From: Meandrina meandrites
Taxonomy: Eukaryota; Cnidaria; Anthozoa; Scleractinia; Meandrinidae
NCBI GenBank assembly: GCA_963693305.1
Contig: OY855906.1
Span: 18,589,661-18,653,660, forward strand
DNA: 64,000 bases
Direction: 5' to 3'
The position numbers were made by a program, and so were the translations under genes. The notes beneath the pieces were generated by a model. The model had not been told where the DNA came from. It saw only the letters and a list, made by a program, of their open reading frames with translations, and searched no databases. Below are positions 22,895 to 34,813 of this stretch, piece by piece (position 1 is the stretch's first letter; each line of letters opens with the position of its first letter).

Positions 22895-24960
22895 AGACAT
22901 CTCAGCTTTCGGAACATTGGAGCATGCCATGCACCTTCCACGAACGCGTCCATCTTGAAATAAAGCGAGCACATGTTGGAAGCGGTGCATTGTGGGAGGC
23001 ATGACGTTCCCTCCTTTATTGTCACAAGATAGGAAATTGTCTCAAAATTGGAAACTTTCTCGTGATTGGAAACTATCCTCCAAGTTCTCTCGAGCTGGAA
23101 AATACATTATCTCAGGATTATTAATGTCTGGAACAAAAGATTGTCAGAGATAAAAACTCTACCTAAATTGATCGCAGGGAAATTATCTCGATATTAAAAA
23201 AATAGTACCCAGTGGGTACATGAGTCTAATGCGTCATAGATTGTTAGTGCGGTTGAAATATGTTGGAAGTAGTTTCGGTATTTACGGCATAGAGCAAGAG
23301 GTGTAGTGGAGGTTTGGTAGTAAGATTGGTTCAGAAGAAGTCGATAATATTTGTTCTCTTAAGTATATATGTTCAGAAAGTTGACGAAATGTTATATTTG
23401 AAATAGGAAAAACTTGTTACTTAGGGTTTGAGCTCATCGATTCATGTTAAAAGATTAGTGCATTGTAGACCATAGGAAGATTGTACAGATTTAGAGAGAG
23501 ACGGGGGGGGGGGGGGGGATCCTGAAAAAAATTGTTTGCAAAAGCAAAATAATAAAAGCCCAACTAAATTTTTTGCAGGCATCAAAAAAATTGTCTGCAG
23601 GAAGATGACACTGGAAAACAAATGTTTTCACAGACAACGATACAGAAAAAAATTGTCTTGGAAAAATCTTCATCTCCCAGCTTCCAAAAAAATAATGGTC
23701 CGCCCCATAGATAGACAAGATACAGCCACTTATTCAGTATTCTAAATATCCTAAATCCCATCAAAATAAGCCAAAATATTTTTTTTCAATTCCTTTGCAA
23801 TTTATGCAATACTGCTCAACAAAGATTTCAATTTCCTTAAACGTTTTGACACAGAAGAGCAAAGAAAGCATTGCGTGCAGAATGTAATTTAATTAAGCGA
23901 AATATTTTCATGTCTATTAAACACTGCAAGCAGTTGAATGAAAGAATTTTGTTTTCATGACTGAGAACCGCTTTCAAATAGTCAATATATGGAAATAACA
24001 ATCAGATCAGAATTCATTGACTATTAAAGCGAGTTTTCATTCTGTCTTAACTACTTTTTGGCAAGTTTCAATATTTATGCAAATTTCGCGCAAAATGTAA
24101 TTTGATTATACTGTCTTGTTTTCAAGCTCTAGATTGAATCTTGTATCGTGAAAACAAAACTCTTTTTTAATGAAAGTTGGATTCTGTGAATGAAATCCTG
24201 CTTCAGTTGAATTGAACAATCAATTGCTGACTACAATCTTATTTAATTTTCCATTTTTTTTTTCAAAGTTATTTTTTGTTTATGAACACAAATATCACTT
24301 CCGGATTTTTTTCATCAAAAGATGTCGATTTCACGTTGCGTTTCCCAGGGATTATAAAAAAAAAATGCAGCTGGAAGAAGAACATTTTCAGTGGCTTCAC
24401 ACTTGAAAACGAGGATTCATATTATTTTGCACTGTAAAGCATTTATTCCAATTACATACATGACAATTTCTTTTACAAGTGCGTGTCGTGCTCGAGCTCC
24501 GTTCGACCGTTGCTTCGTTAACAACATCCTTGCTTCCTGATTGGATTACGATCATCGCATCAAGCCTGCAATGAGGCGGGCTATTGTTTAAGCACAATTA
24601 CGCCGAACGATTATCGATCCCGAACCATTCCCTTGGGATTGCTAACAGCTTTTTTTCCACTACATAGAGTCTAAAGCGCATGCGCATTAGACTCAAAAAA
24701 TGAGCTTGGCACCTATGCACCACCCTAGGTCTGTCTTCAACAGAAGGGAATTATTGCGCCGCTATTGACATTTGGCTTTGGCGACGAGCAGAAAATGATC
24801 AGTGCCCACATGGAAAAGCTAGTGAAATTAGACTGCATTTACAATGGAAAAGACACTGGAAGACTAGTACCTAGAGATCATCACATGACAACTATTTATT
24901 GATCAGTGCCACAAGAGACTTCATCATGGTGGAGTAAAAAAGACGTTAGCAGAATTGCAA
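22895..24960. other. No gene recognised; contains a 16-bp poly-G run
   Basis: AT-rich region with a homopolymer of 16 G at 23503-23518, which is prone to length error in assembly. Short frames only. Confidence 0.45.
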
Positions 24961-24961
24961 A

Positions 24962-25700
24962 CAAGGTATTGGGTTAGCAAGGGAAGGTAATCAGTGAAGC
25001 AGAGTATCAGAAGATATGTTGTTTGTAGAAGGTATGAAGGAACTGCCCATTCTGTTTCAGTTACCGCGTATTTGCCAAGCTTCAGAGTGGAACAAGCTCC
25101 ACCCTTTGCCAGAGTTGGCATAGACTTTGCCGGCCCATTGTATGTAAAAGCGAGCGGCAATCAAATGAAGAAGGTGTACATAGCTTTATTTTCTTGTGCA
25201 GTCACTAGAGCTATTTATTTGGATGTTGTTGAAGACTGAGAGACATCAATGTTTTTCAGATGTTTCAGAAGGTTCATAGCTCGAAGAGCTGTGCAAGGAC
25301 TGTTCATATCAGACAACACAAAGACATTTAAAGCAGCTTCCAAGGAGTTGAAACTACTGTACAAACATCCAGAAGTCCAAGGCTTTCCAACTGAGAAGAG
25401 AATCACGTGGAGATTTCATTTAGAGAAGGCCCCCTGGTGGAGAGGTTTCTATGAAAGAATGGTGAAGGGAGTCAAAAGGTGCTTACGAAAAACCCTGGGG
25501 AATGCAAGGCTTTCCTATGACGAGTTGGTGACTGTTGTGATTGAAGTTGAGGGAACCTTGAATGTAAGGTCATTGACTTATGTTTACCAAGGAGGTGACT
25601 CGGAAGAGCCATTGACCCCATTACGTCTTATGCATGGGAGACGAATGACATTGCTGCCACCTTATCCTTTAAAAGAGACGAAGAAGAAGAGGTCTTGGTG
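24962..25700 (+). pseudogene. BEL/Pao-type retrotransposon integrase remnant
   Basis: Plus-strand sequence encodes the integrase core: CVVCRRYEG-like zinc segment, then APPFARVGIDFAGPLYVK with the first catalytic Asp near 25121, KKVYIALFSCAVTRAIYLDVVED, LFISDNTKTFKAASKE with the second Asp near 25312, and WWRGFYERMVKGVKRCL with the catalytic Glu near 25453. GVDFAGPLYV and WWGGFYER are hallmarks of BEL/Pao elements. A TGA at about 25237 interrupts the frame between the first and second catalytic Asp, and upstream sequence is broken, so it is dead. Protease, RT and LTRs are not seen. The C-terminus stops near 25700. Confidence 0.87.
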
Positions 25701-26400
25701 ATGATCAAGATATTCAAGATATTCGACATGCTCGCTTTCAACAGGGGACTCTGTTTGCAGCGTGCCATTCTGTTCTTGATTTTCAGATTCTACAAACTCT
25801 GCCACTGCACAAGCGGTTGGGGTTTGGGAGTTTAAAGAGTTCAGTATTTGTGAGTAGCACTTGTCTGTTAAGTGAATTATGTCATTATCGTCTTGAGTCG
25901 TTATGTCGGTGTCACTCAAAGGAAACATGATTCCTTTCATTAAGACTTGTCCGGTTCCTAAGGCCACAAAGCAGCAAAATTGTTCATCTGTGGTCTCTGT
26001 AAAGGAGTACCACAGAATATTCTTCGGTCTGATTCGGGTTGTCAAATACATCTGATTCTGTCATAGTAGTGTAGAAATTTGCTCTTGCGATGTCATCTGG
26101 AGGAAACATATTGTATCCTGGCTTGGCTGCGAGGACTATTCTCTTTTAAAACAGGACTTGGACAGGATGATGCTCCCTGTTTACAGCTTCCATTACATTG
26201 TCATCTCCACACTCTTCTCCTTCTAATTGCATTCTAGAACTGGTTACTTCTGCCTTATTCATCTTTTCTGCATTGGCAAATGATGGAAAGGTGCCAGCAT
26301 CATATTTACTGATATCTCTGACAGACCAAATTTGACCCAAATCTTCTGTTATCATTTGCTATTGTTTCTTCACTTTGTCATTTAGGTCTTGAATGGAATT
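25701..26400 (-). other. Unknown minus-strand coding-like fragments
   Basis: Minus frames 26355-26146 (...MNKAEVTSSRMQLEGEECGD) and 26051-25662 (ILWYSFTETTDEQFCCFVAL, then an acidic tail) read as pieces of one decayed protein with stops between. I do not recognise it. The overlap with the BEL fragment at 25662-25700 is a frame coincidence. Confidence 0.25.
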
Positions 26401-26439
26401 ATTTTTTTTATTAATTTGTCCATTTGTGACCTCTCACGC

Positions 26440-26720
26440 GAAAACGTGCCTAACGGTATCCGTTCGAACGGCCGAAACGCACGGCAAGCCGTTCGAAATG
26501 GCTGAACGGATGCAGAAAATTTTCGAACGGATGAGGTCGAACGGCTGAACGGATGAAGAAAATGTTCAAACAGATGAGGTTGAACGGCTGAACGGATGAA
26601 GAAAATTTTTGAACGGATGAAGTCGAATGGCTGAACGGATGAAGAAAATTTTCGAACGGATAGGGTCGAATGGATGAACGGCTAAAGGAAATTTTCGAAC
26701 GGCTGATGTCGAACGGCTCC
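26440..26720. repeat. Minisatellite, ~43 bp period, about 5 copies
   Basis: Degenerate units of the form GGCTGAACGGATGAAGAAAA followed by TTTTCGAACGGATGAGGTCGAA. Units differ by substitutions but keep the period. Confidence 0.85.
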
Positions 26721-27415
26721 TACATGAACCAGTTCATACATGTCAGCGGCGCTCTGTTTCCGCTCTATTTACATGTGCAGTCGCCGCTGAGAACGCAACA
26801 CCACCGGCTGTTTATGAAGTCAAAAAAGTAAAAACTGGAATCTTTCGAATTTGCTTGGTGCATTCCTGTTTTTTAAAAGAAAATAAACATCGAAGGGCAA
26901 AACAGCAGAAGGGTAGATAAAAAGTAAAATAACAATCGTGAAAACGTGAGACAACTCGACGCGTGAAGGTCACACTTCTGTCGGAATGTGCTGTGTCAGC
27001 AACTGAGAGCGTTGTTTAAAATTCACGTATATGTATACTTGAAAGGTATTATTACACGACAAATGTCTGGATATTTATTATTTCTTTCAACTTTGCCACA
27101 CAGATCGGATATATAAGAAGCCAAATCAGTGTTTTGATCATCAAGTTGTTTCCCCGCATACAGCATGTCTGGGACGGCGGGACATAATGCATGTGCTTCA
27201 TTTCTTAACATTTCAATATTTACATGTAAGCCGCAAATATTAACACAGATTGCCGACCAAGTGATCTGAGCGTCCAATTTCAAACTGACCGAAAAACGTT
27301 ACAGTGGGATATAATGAATTATTCTTATCTGCAAAAGAAACAAAACTTCTAGCCGAACAACAAAGTAAACAACTCGTCTCAAGAAGCCTACATTTGCATA
27401 ATCAACAATGAACGT
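26721..27415. other. No gene recognised
   Basis: A short minus frame (27283-27023) has no recognisable domain. Nothing else supported. Confidence 0.4.
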
Positions 27416-29812
27416 TTAAAGGGTATCATGACTATGTATGTTTTCATTTAAAGTAAAATAATTATTGAAATATTTTGGTAAATTATTGCTAAAGTATGAA
27501 TACTTGAAGAGTGCTACAAGATACATATTTAACTCATATATATCAAGAATTTTAAGAGATTGGAATAGAGCCTTGGATTCATATTGATATTTTGAAAAAG
27601 TCATTATCCGTATCAGTTTTTTCTGTATCGTAATTATCGGTTTCAGCCTGGTAAGGTAAGTGCTTGTCCATATTATGCCACAATATGTTAAATATGGGTA
27701 CACCATAGTGTCATAAATTGTCTTTAGTGTTTGGATTGATAAAAAATGTCTAGCCTTTGCCATAATCCCAGTCATTTTCAAAATTTTTGTTGAAATTTGG
27801 TCAATATGTTATCTCCAAGAGAGTTCATCATCTATATATAAACCAAGAAATTTTGTATAATTAACCTTATCAATCTGTTAATCATTAATTTTTATTTCAA
27901 AAGCTCAGTCTAGTTTCTTTCTTTTGGTTTTAAATACCATGAAGTGTGTTTACTTAACATTTAAAGAAAGCTTATTACAAGAAAACCAAGATGTGATATT
28001 TTTAAGTTCTTGATTCATGGTGTTGTATGGAATATCAACATTTTTATGGCTATAAAACAAGTTTGTATCATCAGCAAAGAGAATAAATGACAACTTTTTT
28101 GAGCACCCCTTGAAATATCATTCATGTAAATAAGAAACAAGAGTGGTCCAAGTACAGAGCCTTGTGGCACTCCACATGTTATTGTTCAGCTTTGTGATTT
28201 TTCTGAATTGTATTTTATTATCTGTTTTCTTTCTGTCAAATAATTCTTAAACAAATTTTATTTTACAATACCCCTTATTCCATAATGGTCAAGCTTCCCT
28301 AGCAGAATTTCATGATTTACAGTATTAAATGCCTCTGCAAGGTCTAAAAATACTCCCAGTGTATATGCATTGTTATCTATTGCTTGTGATATTTTTGTTA
28401 TGAGCTCAATAGTTGCTAAGTTTGTAGAGTGTTTCCGTCAAAAACCATACTGACTTGGGAATAATATGTTATTCTGATCAAGATATTTAAGTAATCTGTT
28501 GTACATTAGTTTCTCTAATATTTTACTGAAACATGGAAGAACTGAGATAAGTCTGTAATTAGAAAATTCCTCCTTATCATTCGCTTTAAATACTGGAGTA
28601 ACAAGTGCAACTTTGAGATCATCAGGAATAGAACCGGTAAGAAATGACTGGTTATATATGTACGTTAATTGTTTAACTATATACTTTGAAACTTTCTTAA
28701 CTAATTTAGGTGGTATTTCATCATGTCCACAAGACTTGTTTACATTTAGCTTGCGTATTTCAAATTCAACTTCATTTTCTGTTACTGCATCCAAGAAAAT
28801 AGATTTTATAGATCTTTCACCTAAATAATTTGAAAACTTGATATCACTGTCTGGAATTTTTGCAGCCAAATTTGGTCCAACATTAATAAAGTATTCATTA
28901 AATTTATTACTTATTTCAGCAGGATCAGTTTTTAAGGTTTCATTTTCTTTGAAGTAATCAGGTAGCTCGGGTTTTAATTTGTTCCTGTTTATTACTTCAT
29001 TTATTAGTTTCTACAGATGTCTCAAGTTACTCTTATGCTCACTGGACTCTCTGTTGTAGTACTGTTTCTTAGCTACACTTTTTAATTTATTGAATTTGTT
29101 TCTGTATGTTTTATATATTGACTTATTTCTTTCAGTTGGATTCTTTTTAAATTTTTTATATAGCATGTTTTTTAGTTCTCCTTGATTTCAAGATTCCTTT
29201 TGTTATCCATGGTACTTTTTTTTCTGGGTTTTTGCTTCTTGGTTTTATTAATGGTATGTTTTTGTCGAACAACCAATACAATTTAGCGTAAAAGTGTTTA
29301 TAAGCATCTTGAGCATCACTTTTACTGTAAACATCTTTCCAATCTATGCATTCCAAGTCTTGGCAGAGCTGATTTATTGATTTATCATTAATCAACCTTG
29401 TCTTTGTATCAATAGTATTTGATGCTTAAATCTTTGTGAATTACTTGTTTTTAGAAATACTGGCAAATGATCTGATAGATCTGTAAATAAGATACCACAT
29501 TTATAATTCTCTTCAATATTGTTAACAAATATATTATCAATTAGTGTTGCAGTAGTATTAGTTATTCTTGTTGGCCTTGAAATTAAGGGATAAAAAGTTG
29601 AAGAAAACATTATATTTGTGAAATCCTTGATGTGCTGGTTCTCTTCCGTTCTCAGCAGATCTATTTTTTGTAATAAACCGGCAAGGTATTCCTTGAATTC
29701 TTCAAGCTTATCATTTGGAGGTCTATAAATGATACCAATAATGATATTTCTCGGTTTGGCCGTTATTTCAATGACTTGGGATTCTATTACACCTTTGATA
29801 TTCATAGAATTA
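27416..29812 (-). pseudogene. CR1/Jockey-group LINE, 3' part (endonuclease end, RT, C-terminus)
   Basis: Minus strand. 29805-29392 is the second half of an APE endonuclease (IIGIIYRPPNDKLEEF, SRPTRITNTTATLIDNIF, LFTDLSDHLPVF). 29395-29156 is the linker. 28869-28438 is the start of the RT (NKSCGHDEIPPKLVK, VALVTPVFKANDKEEFSNYR). After decayed sequence containing the YADD region (about 28050-28080), 27781-27416 is the C-terminal segment (YPYLTYCGIIWTSTYLTRLK). Many frameshifts. The 5' half lies at 35833-36950, separated by the Ngaro-like element and its palindrome. Confidence 0.82.
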
Positions 29813-29819
29813 CTGTCAC

Positions 29820-31077
29820 CACAGGGAGCCCGGACAAACTGTTTGTTTGCACATTAGCATTTTTGTGTATATTAGCATTTTTATAGCAAATGTACAGGAT
29901 TTACTGAACGGCTCGCAGAATTGCGTGTAATAACGTAAAATATGAACAAATTACATAATGAGTAAACGCAAGTTTATCTTACCAGTTTTGTGGTGTGGTT
30001 CTTTTGGCTCGAAATTGCGAATTTGAGCGGGTTGAAGGATTTCGCGTTTGCTGCTTTCTACATATATAATTATAACGAGAGGGTGGAAACTCCAACAGCT
30101 CCAAATTCGAACAGCTCCAGCGCCGAGGCGATTTTCGACCAGAAAATCCCATCGCACAGCTTTCAAACTGCGCAACATGTAAGAGGAATGTTTGAGGAAT
30201 CTTCTCGTATTGTTCGATCGAAAATTCATCCAAACGGCCCAGAGCTAGCCTTCGAACAAAAACGGGTAACCAAAAATTTTAAGCCGTCCGAATGCGTAGC
30301 CACAAAAAGTTGTGCCGAAGGGAATTTGCTATTCCCTAGCCTCTTTCCGATTGGACACAATTAAACAATGGTCGTTCAAGATTTCGTCCCGTGGATAGGT
30401 GGGCAAAATCAATACTCAATAGCATGGGTAGTGTAAGGGTCCTTGGGTTGTGTCGGACTATTGACATCACTACCCATGCTAGTGAGTATTGATTTTGCCT
30501 TTGCCCACCTATCCACGGGACGAAACCTTGAACGACCATTGTTTAATTGTGTCCAATCGGAAAGAGGCTAGGGAATAGCAAATTCCCTTCGGCACAACTT
30601 TTTGTGGCTACGCATTCGGACGGCTTAAAATTTTTGGTTACCCGTTTTTGTTCGAAGGCTAGCTCTGGGCCGTTTTCGATCGAACAATACGAGAAGATTC
30701 CTCAAACCTTCCTCTTACATGTTGCTCAGTTTGAAAGCTGTGCGATGGGATTTTCTGGTCGAAAATCGCCTCGGCGCTGGAGCTGTTCGAATTTGGAGCT
30801 GTTGGAGTTTCCACCCTCTCGTTATAATTATATATGTAGAAAGCAGCAAACATGAAATCCTTCAAACCGCTCAAATTCGCAATTTCGAGCCAAAAGAACC
30901 ACACCACAAAACTGGTAAGATAAACTTACGTTTACTTATAATGTAATTTGTTCATATTTTACGTTATTACACGCAATTCTGCGAGCCGTTCAGTAAATCC
31001 TATACATTTGCTATAAAAATGCTAATATACACAAAAATGCTAATGTGCAAACAAACAGTTTGTCCGGGCTCCCTGTG
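29820..31077. mobile_element. Foldback element: 1.26-kb near-perfect palindrome
   Basis: The arm at 29820-30433 is the reverse complement of 30468-31077 with few mismatches and small indels, leaving a 34-nt loop. Ends read CACAGGGAGCCCGGAC. A perfect 7-bp duplication CTGTCAC flanks it (29813-29819 and 31078-31084). No protein is recognised; open frames in the arms are mirror images. It is inserted at the outermost edge of the Ngaro-like element. Confidence 0.85.
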
Positions 31078-31385
31078 CTGTCACACCAAGATGGGGTTCA
31101 ACAAATTTATTGACAAAATAACTAACATGAAATCTAACAAAGGAGACCCCCCCACCCTTTCACCTTAAGGGTGGGTTGTCAAGACCTAACGCTATGAGAT
31201 TGTCCAACAACTAACCTAATGCAAAGCACATGTAGAGATCACATGATCAATCTGGCCAATGACTGTTAGCCATTAATTACATGTATTAACATAAATTAAT
31301 ACTACCCAATTACTGTCACACCAAGATGGGGTTCAACAAATTTATTGACAAAATAACTAACATGAAATCTAACAAAGGAGACCCC
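31078..31385 (-). repeat. Split direct repeats B2-A2-B1 of the YR retroelement
   Basis: B2 (31078-31150) and B1 (31314-31385) share about 72 bp starting CTGTCACACCAAGATGGGGT. A2 (31176-31300) matches A1 at 35708-35832. A short palindrome (ACCCTTTCACCTTAAGGGT) sits between B2 and A2. Confidence 0.88.
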
Positions 31386-31441
31386 AAAAGCCAAGGTGTG
31401 AAGTAATGAGGAAATTGTGAAAGATTAGTAGAAGTGACCTG

Positions 31442-32402
31442 TTAATGAGTTGTAGGGATATGTTGAGCTAAGGTTTTAGCAACAATGAGTTTTTGAGTAG
31501 TGTTGAGAACTAAATAAACCATATAAGCATCTGATGACCAATCCCCAAAGAATTTAACGAACAGGGGTGAAGCACCAGCATTAAAGGCAAAAGTAGCACC
31601 TCCTCTTCTGAAGCTGTGGGGAGAGTATTGAGTGGGATCCAACCCAAGACTAACTATGCAAGACTTAAGGAATTTGGCAAAATGATGCCCTGTAACAGGC
31701 TTAAGTCCTGTTGAGGTATGAATAGTAAATAAAGGGGCCTCAGTGTCCTGGATTACATAGTGAAGATGACGTTTCAATGCGGAAACAGGACATAACACTG
31801 AGTGAGGGATAAATGGCAGAACAATTTCAAGGGCCCTCTGCCTAAACTGAATAGTTTTGCTTTTGTGTACATGGAGTGTACAGTGGTCTTGATGAAAGCT
31901 AACATCACCAATTTTTAAGTGAGTAGCTGAATCACTTTTAACATCGGCTAATGTGGTGGGAACTAAATTAGATTTACGCAACAATGAGAAAAAAGCAACA
32001 AGAAAAATTGCAAACATGCAAGGGAAGGCGAAAATCCAACAACTTGAAAATGGCTAACAAAATGTTAACAGTAAGAGGTAATTTACGTGCTACTGGTTTG
32101 GCTAGCACATGTTTGGCAGCCTGTTTGAGAAAATTAATCTGTGGTGATGCAAAAAAGGTGACATCAGCTCCTAAGTATAAATTAACTTGCCTAAGGCAAC
32201 TGAGATAATTGTTTACAGAATTATATGAAGAAAAGGAACCTACAAGAAAGGCTAAATAGAGCCAATAGACCTGCTCAGTTACTGGAAAGGCTGGTAGGTC
32301 ATAAGCTTTACAAAATAAGAAATAGGCTCTAAGCTGTGTTCTGCGTGTACGCATCATTCCTTCACTGAGTGCTGATTTCTTGAGCAGACCAAGGTAATGC
32401 AC
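31442..32402 (-). pseudogene. Tyrosine recombinase of DIRS/Ngaro group, one frameshift
   Basis: Two overlapping minus frames (32402-31974 and 32017-31442) form one recombinase broken by a frameshift near 32000. The N-terminal SAM-like core-binding domain includes TRRTQLRAYFLFC and YNSVNNYLSCLRQ. The catalytic domain has the first Arg in LLRKSN, the HxxR motif in HSFRRGGATFAFNAG and the terminal Trp/Tyr segment GDWSSDAYMVYL. The Arg-His-Arg-Tyr set is therefore present. In this group the recombinase integrates the circular cDNA. Because of the frameshift this copy should be inactive. Confidence 0.85.
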
Positions 32403-32519
32403 CAGGGATTCTGCAAAGTATGTAATAAAATACCAATGTTAAACACCAGCTGATTAAGAGCAGGTGAAGGAAAACAGCATAGGGTCAACTGTAACTGGCT
32501 GCAAATCAAGGGAAACTGT

Positions 32520-32984
32520 TAAGGCGTGAAATCGTGATCGGTACATGGCATCTGTGTGCCACCTACTAAGGCAATCTGCTAATGTATTTTCACGTCCAGG
32601 AATGTGCGCAGCCTTGAATTAACTGATTCACCTTCATGAACCACCCATAACTTTGAACTGTCCCGTTTTGGCACTGTTTGTAATGGCGACACAACACATG
32701 GACAAGAAAATGGATTACATGAAAACGGACCAATAATTGCTCCGTGAGCAAGTTCCTCAACAAGATAATCCATCAGACAAATTGTTCTTGATTGCAGAGG
32801 AATGGTTCTTCAAAGTATACTGTGGCAACACATTTGACTGATAATTAATTGGCCAAACATAACGCAAGTATTGGACTATCATAAAATCATCATAATCATG
32901 CAGGTATTTGGTCCAGTTATCAATATTGAACAAGGTTTTAATGGGCAGTTGTGCAAGGGCAAAATTGTAATTGCCTGAACTCAA
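32520..32984 (-). pseudogene. Reverse transcriptase / RNase H remnant of the YR element
   Basis: Minus frame 32984-32757 encodes the region before the RT (NWTKYLHDYDDFMIVQYLRY, then VWPINY). 32773 to about 32630 encodes the first RT block (AIIGPFSCNPFSCPCVVSPL). The frame then jumps straight into the RNase H tail (AHIPGRENTLADCLSRWHTD) at about 32626-32560. The RT palm with its catalytic Asp pair and most of RNase H are deleted, so the copy depends on others for reverse transcription. Confidence 0.8.
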
Positions 32985-33322
32985 GACTGTTTCAATAATG
33001 TCAATGTTTTCACCTAGTCATTGTGGCTTTTGCTGAGCAGATTTGTTAGTTGGAATAGGATATCTTTGTTTTGCACAGTGGAGCATGGGATGCTGATCAG
33101 AATCACACACTCTGCAGTGATGCGTGTTCTTGTACTCTGTGTCAGTGATGTTGCAAGAGCATTTGGCTGTATAATTCCAGTCAGTACAATACATATCTTT
33201 CTGCTCTCTCCGAGGGGGGTCGCGTTGCTGGCGTAAACCTGAAAACTTAGGACCTGTATTCTGACTGGAACGAAGATCAGCATGACTAAAGAAAGTATTC
33301 GATCGAGCTTGAATGACATCTA

Positions 33323-33586
33323 CAACCAGTTTCAAAATTGTTGAGACACTCACCCTAAAATTGTATTTGTCTTTCAAAGATATGCCCTCGCTTCAAAAAT
33401 AAACATGTAAATCTTATTCTGAACCCCCCTCCCCATTTCAAAGTTGCTGCCTAAAAGTTTAAATATAATCCTGAAATTCGGACAACATTGATCAGGGGGA
33501 AAGGGGGCGATGCAAGGTAACAATATAAAAATATCGTAAATGGCATTCTTGACCAAGAGTGTCTCAACCCTTTTTGAAACTGGTTG
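33323..33586. repeat. 264-bp TIR unit, copy 1
   Basis: Starts CAACCAGTTTCAAAATTGTT and ends AACCCTTTTTGAAACTGGTTG. Almost identical to 34550-34813. Confidence 0.9.
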
Positions 33587-34549
33587 TCTGAAAATATCAG
33601 TTTAAATTTGTTCCAATTCTACAGACAAGGACCTTGCTTATTGAAAATACGCACTTGAACAAGCAAAATAAATTTTCTAGGAAGTGTTTAATGTTGAAAA
33701 GAAGCTTTACCATAGAGCATTTGAAAATTAGGAACAGATCTTTGCATGTCGTATTTTTTGACATGCGGGCTGTGACGTCACAGGCTCGGAAATCATTACG
33801 CAAGACTAGTATATGCTCTTTTTTTAATCTAAAATAAAATATTAACTAGCTGAAGCTATCCAGTAGTCTTCAGCTTGCTATTTAACATTAAAATACATAG
33901 CTAATAAGATGTCTATGGCAAATAGAAAGAAATTGTGACGGTCTACAGCGTGTTGTGTAAAAGATTATCATAATATTCTATTTACATCTGATGTAGACCG
34001 TGCAGACCGTGTAGATCGTCGGATCTCAGGTTTCAAGCACGCAAGGAGTTTGGTTGTAAAGTATAAACCATTGCATTAAGGGGGCAGTGGGATAAAACTG
34101 TGTTTTCCGTTATTCTGTGTGATTCTAACTTCCTCTACTGAGCTCAGATCTCTGAGCAGCGTGATAAACGCTTATGTGTAGAGCCTGTGTTCGTCTTCTA
34201 CATCAACTGCACATGAAAATATAACTTTATCACGCCAATTTACAGCGTAGAATTACTGGTTAGCATCACCAAAAGGAGATCAAAGGACATAACGCCCTGT
34301 TCATTGCACTATCGAGAATCTTGTGCATATTGTTGAACGCGCACCCTATTCCGAACAATTTTAGTGCAAATTATGTCAAAACCGGAAGTGCAAAAACTCA
34401 CCGTTTTTACTATGCCATTTTTAAACACGCAAACTTATATAAATGGAATACAGCTTTTTGAAAAGGTCGCATTGAAAGGATAAAATACTGCAAAATTCAT
34501 TCTCATCATAAAGTCAAAGCAACAGCTGAAAAGGGTAAACGCACTCAGA

Positions 34550-34813
34550 CAACCAGTTTCAAAATTGTTGAGACACTCACCCTAAAATTGTATTCGTCTT
34601 TCAAAGATATGCCCTCGCTTCAAAAATAAACATGTAAATCTTATTCTGAACCCCCCTCCCCATTTCAAAGTTGCTGCCTAAAAGTTTAAATATAATCCTG
34701 AAATTCGGACAACATTGATCAGGGGGAAAGGGGGCGATGCAAGGTAACAATATGAAAATATCGTAAATGGCATTCTTGACCAAGAGTGTCTCAACCCTTT
34801 TTGAAACTGGTTG
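34550..34813. repeat. 264-bp TIR unit, copy 2
   Basis: Same length and ends as copy 1 with only a couple of substitutions (for example a T/C near position 60 and an A/G near the right end). Confidence 0.9.

Larger units (their letters stand above)
33323..34813. mobile_element. MITE-flanked composite insertion in gag, 1.49 kb
   Basis: Two nearly identical 264-bp units (33323-33586 and 34550-34813) in direct orientation flank a 963-bp core. Each unit has its own TIRs (CAACCAGTTTCAAAA). TA duplications exist only at the outer ends (33321-33322 and 34814-34815). The inner ends lack TA, so the whole moved as one unit or formed by recombination. The core has no recognised gene. Confidence 0.8.

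Noticed and set aside
27023..27283. 86-codon minus-strand ORF
   Set aside because: No recognisable domain and no link to the LINE that follows.
30547..30946. Mirrored ORFs in the palindrome arms as a gene pair
   Set aside because: They are the two strands of the same arm sequence; no known domain and no start context.
31151..31175. Short hairpin between B2 and A2 as a terminator
   Set aside because: A 7-bp stem in a eukaryotic retroelement repeat; nothing indicates transcription termination.
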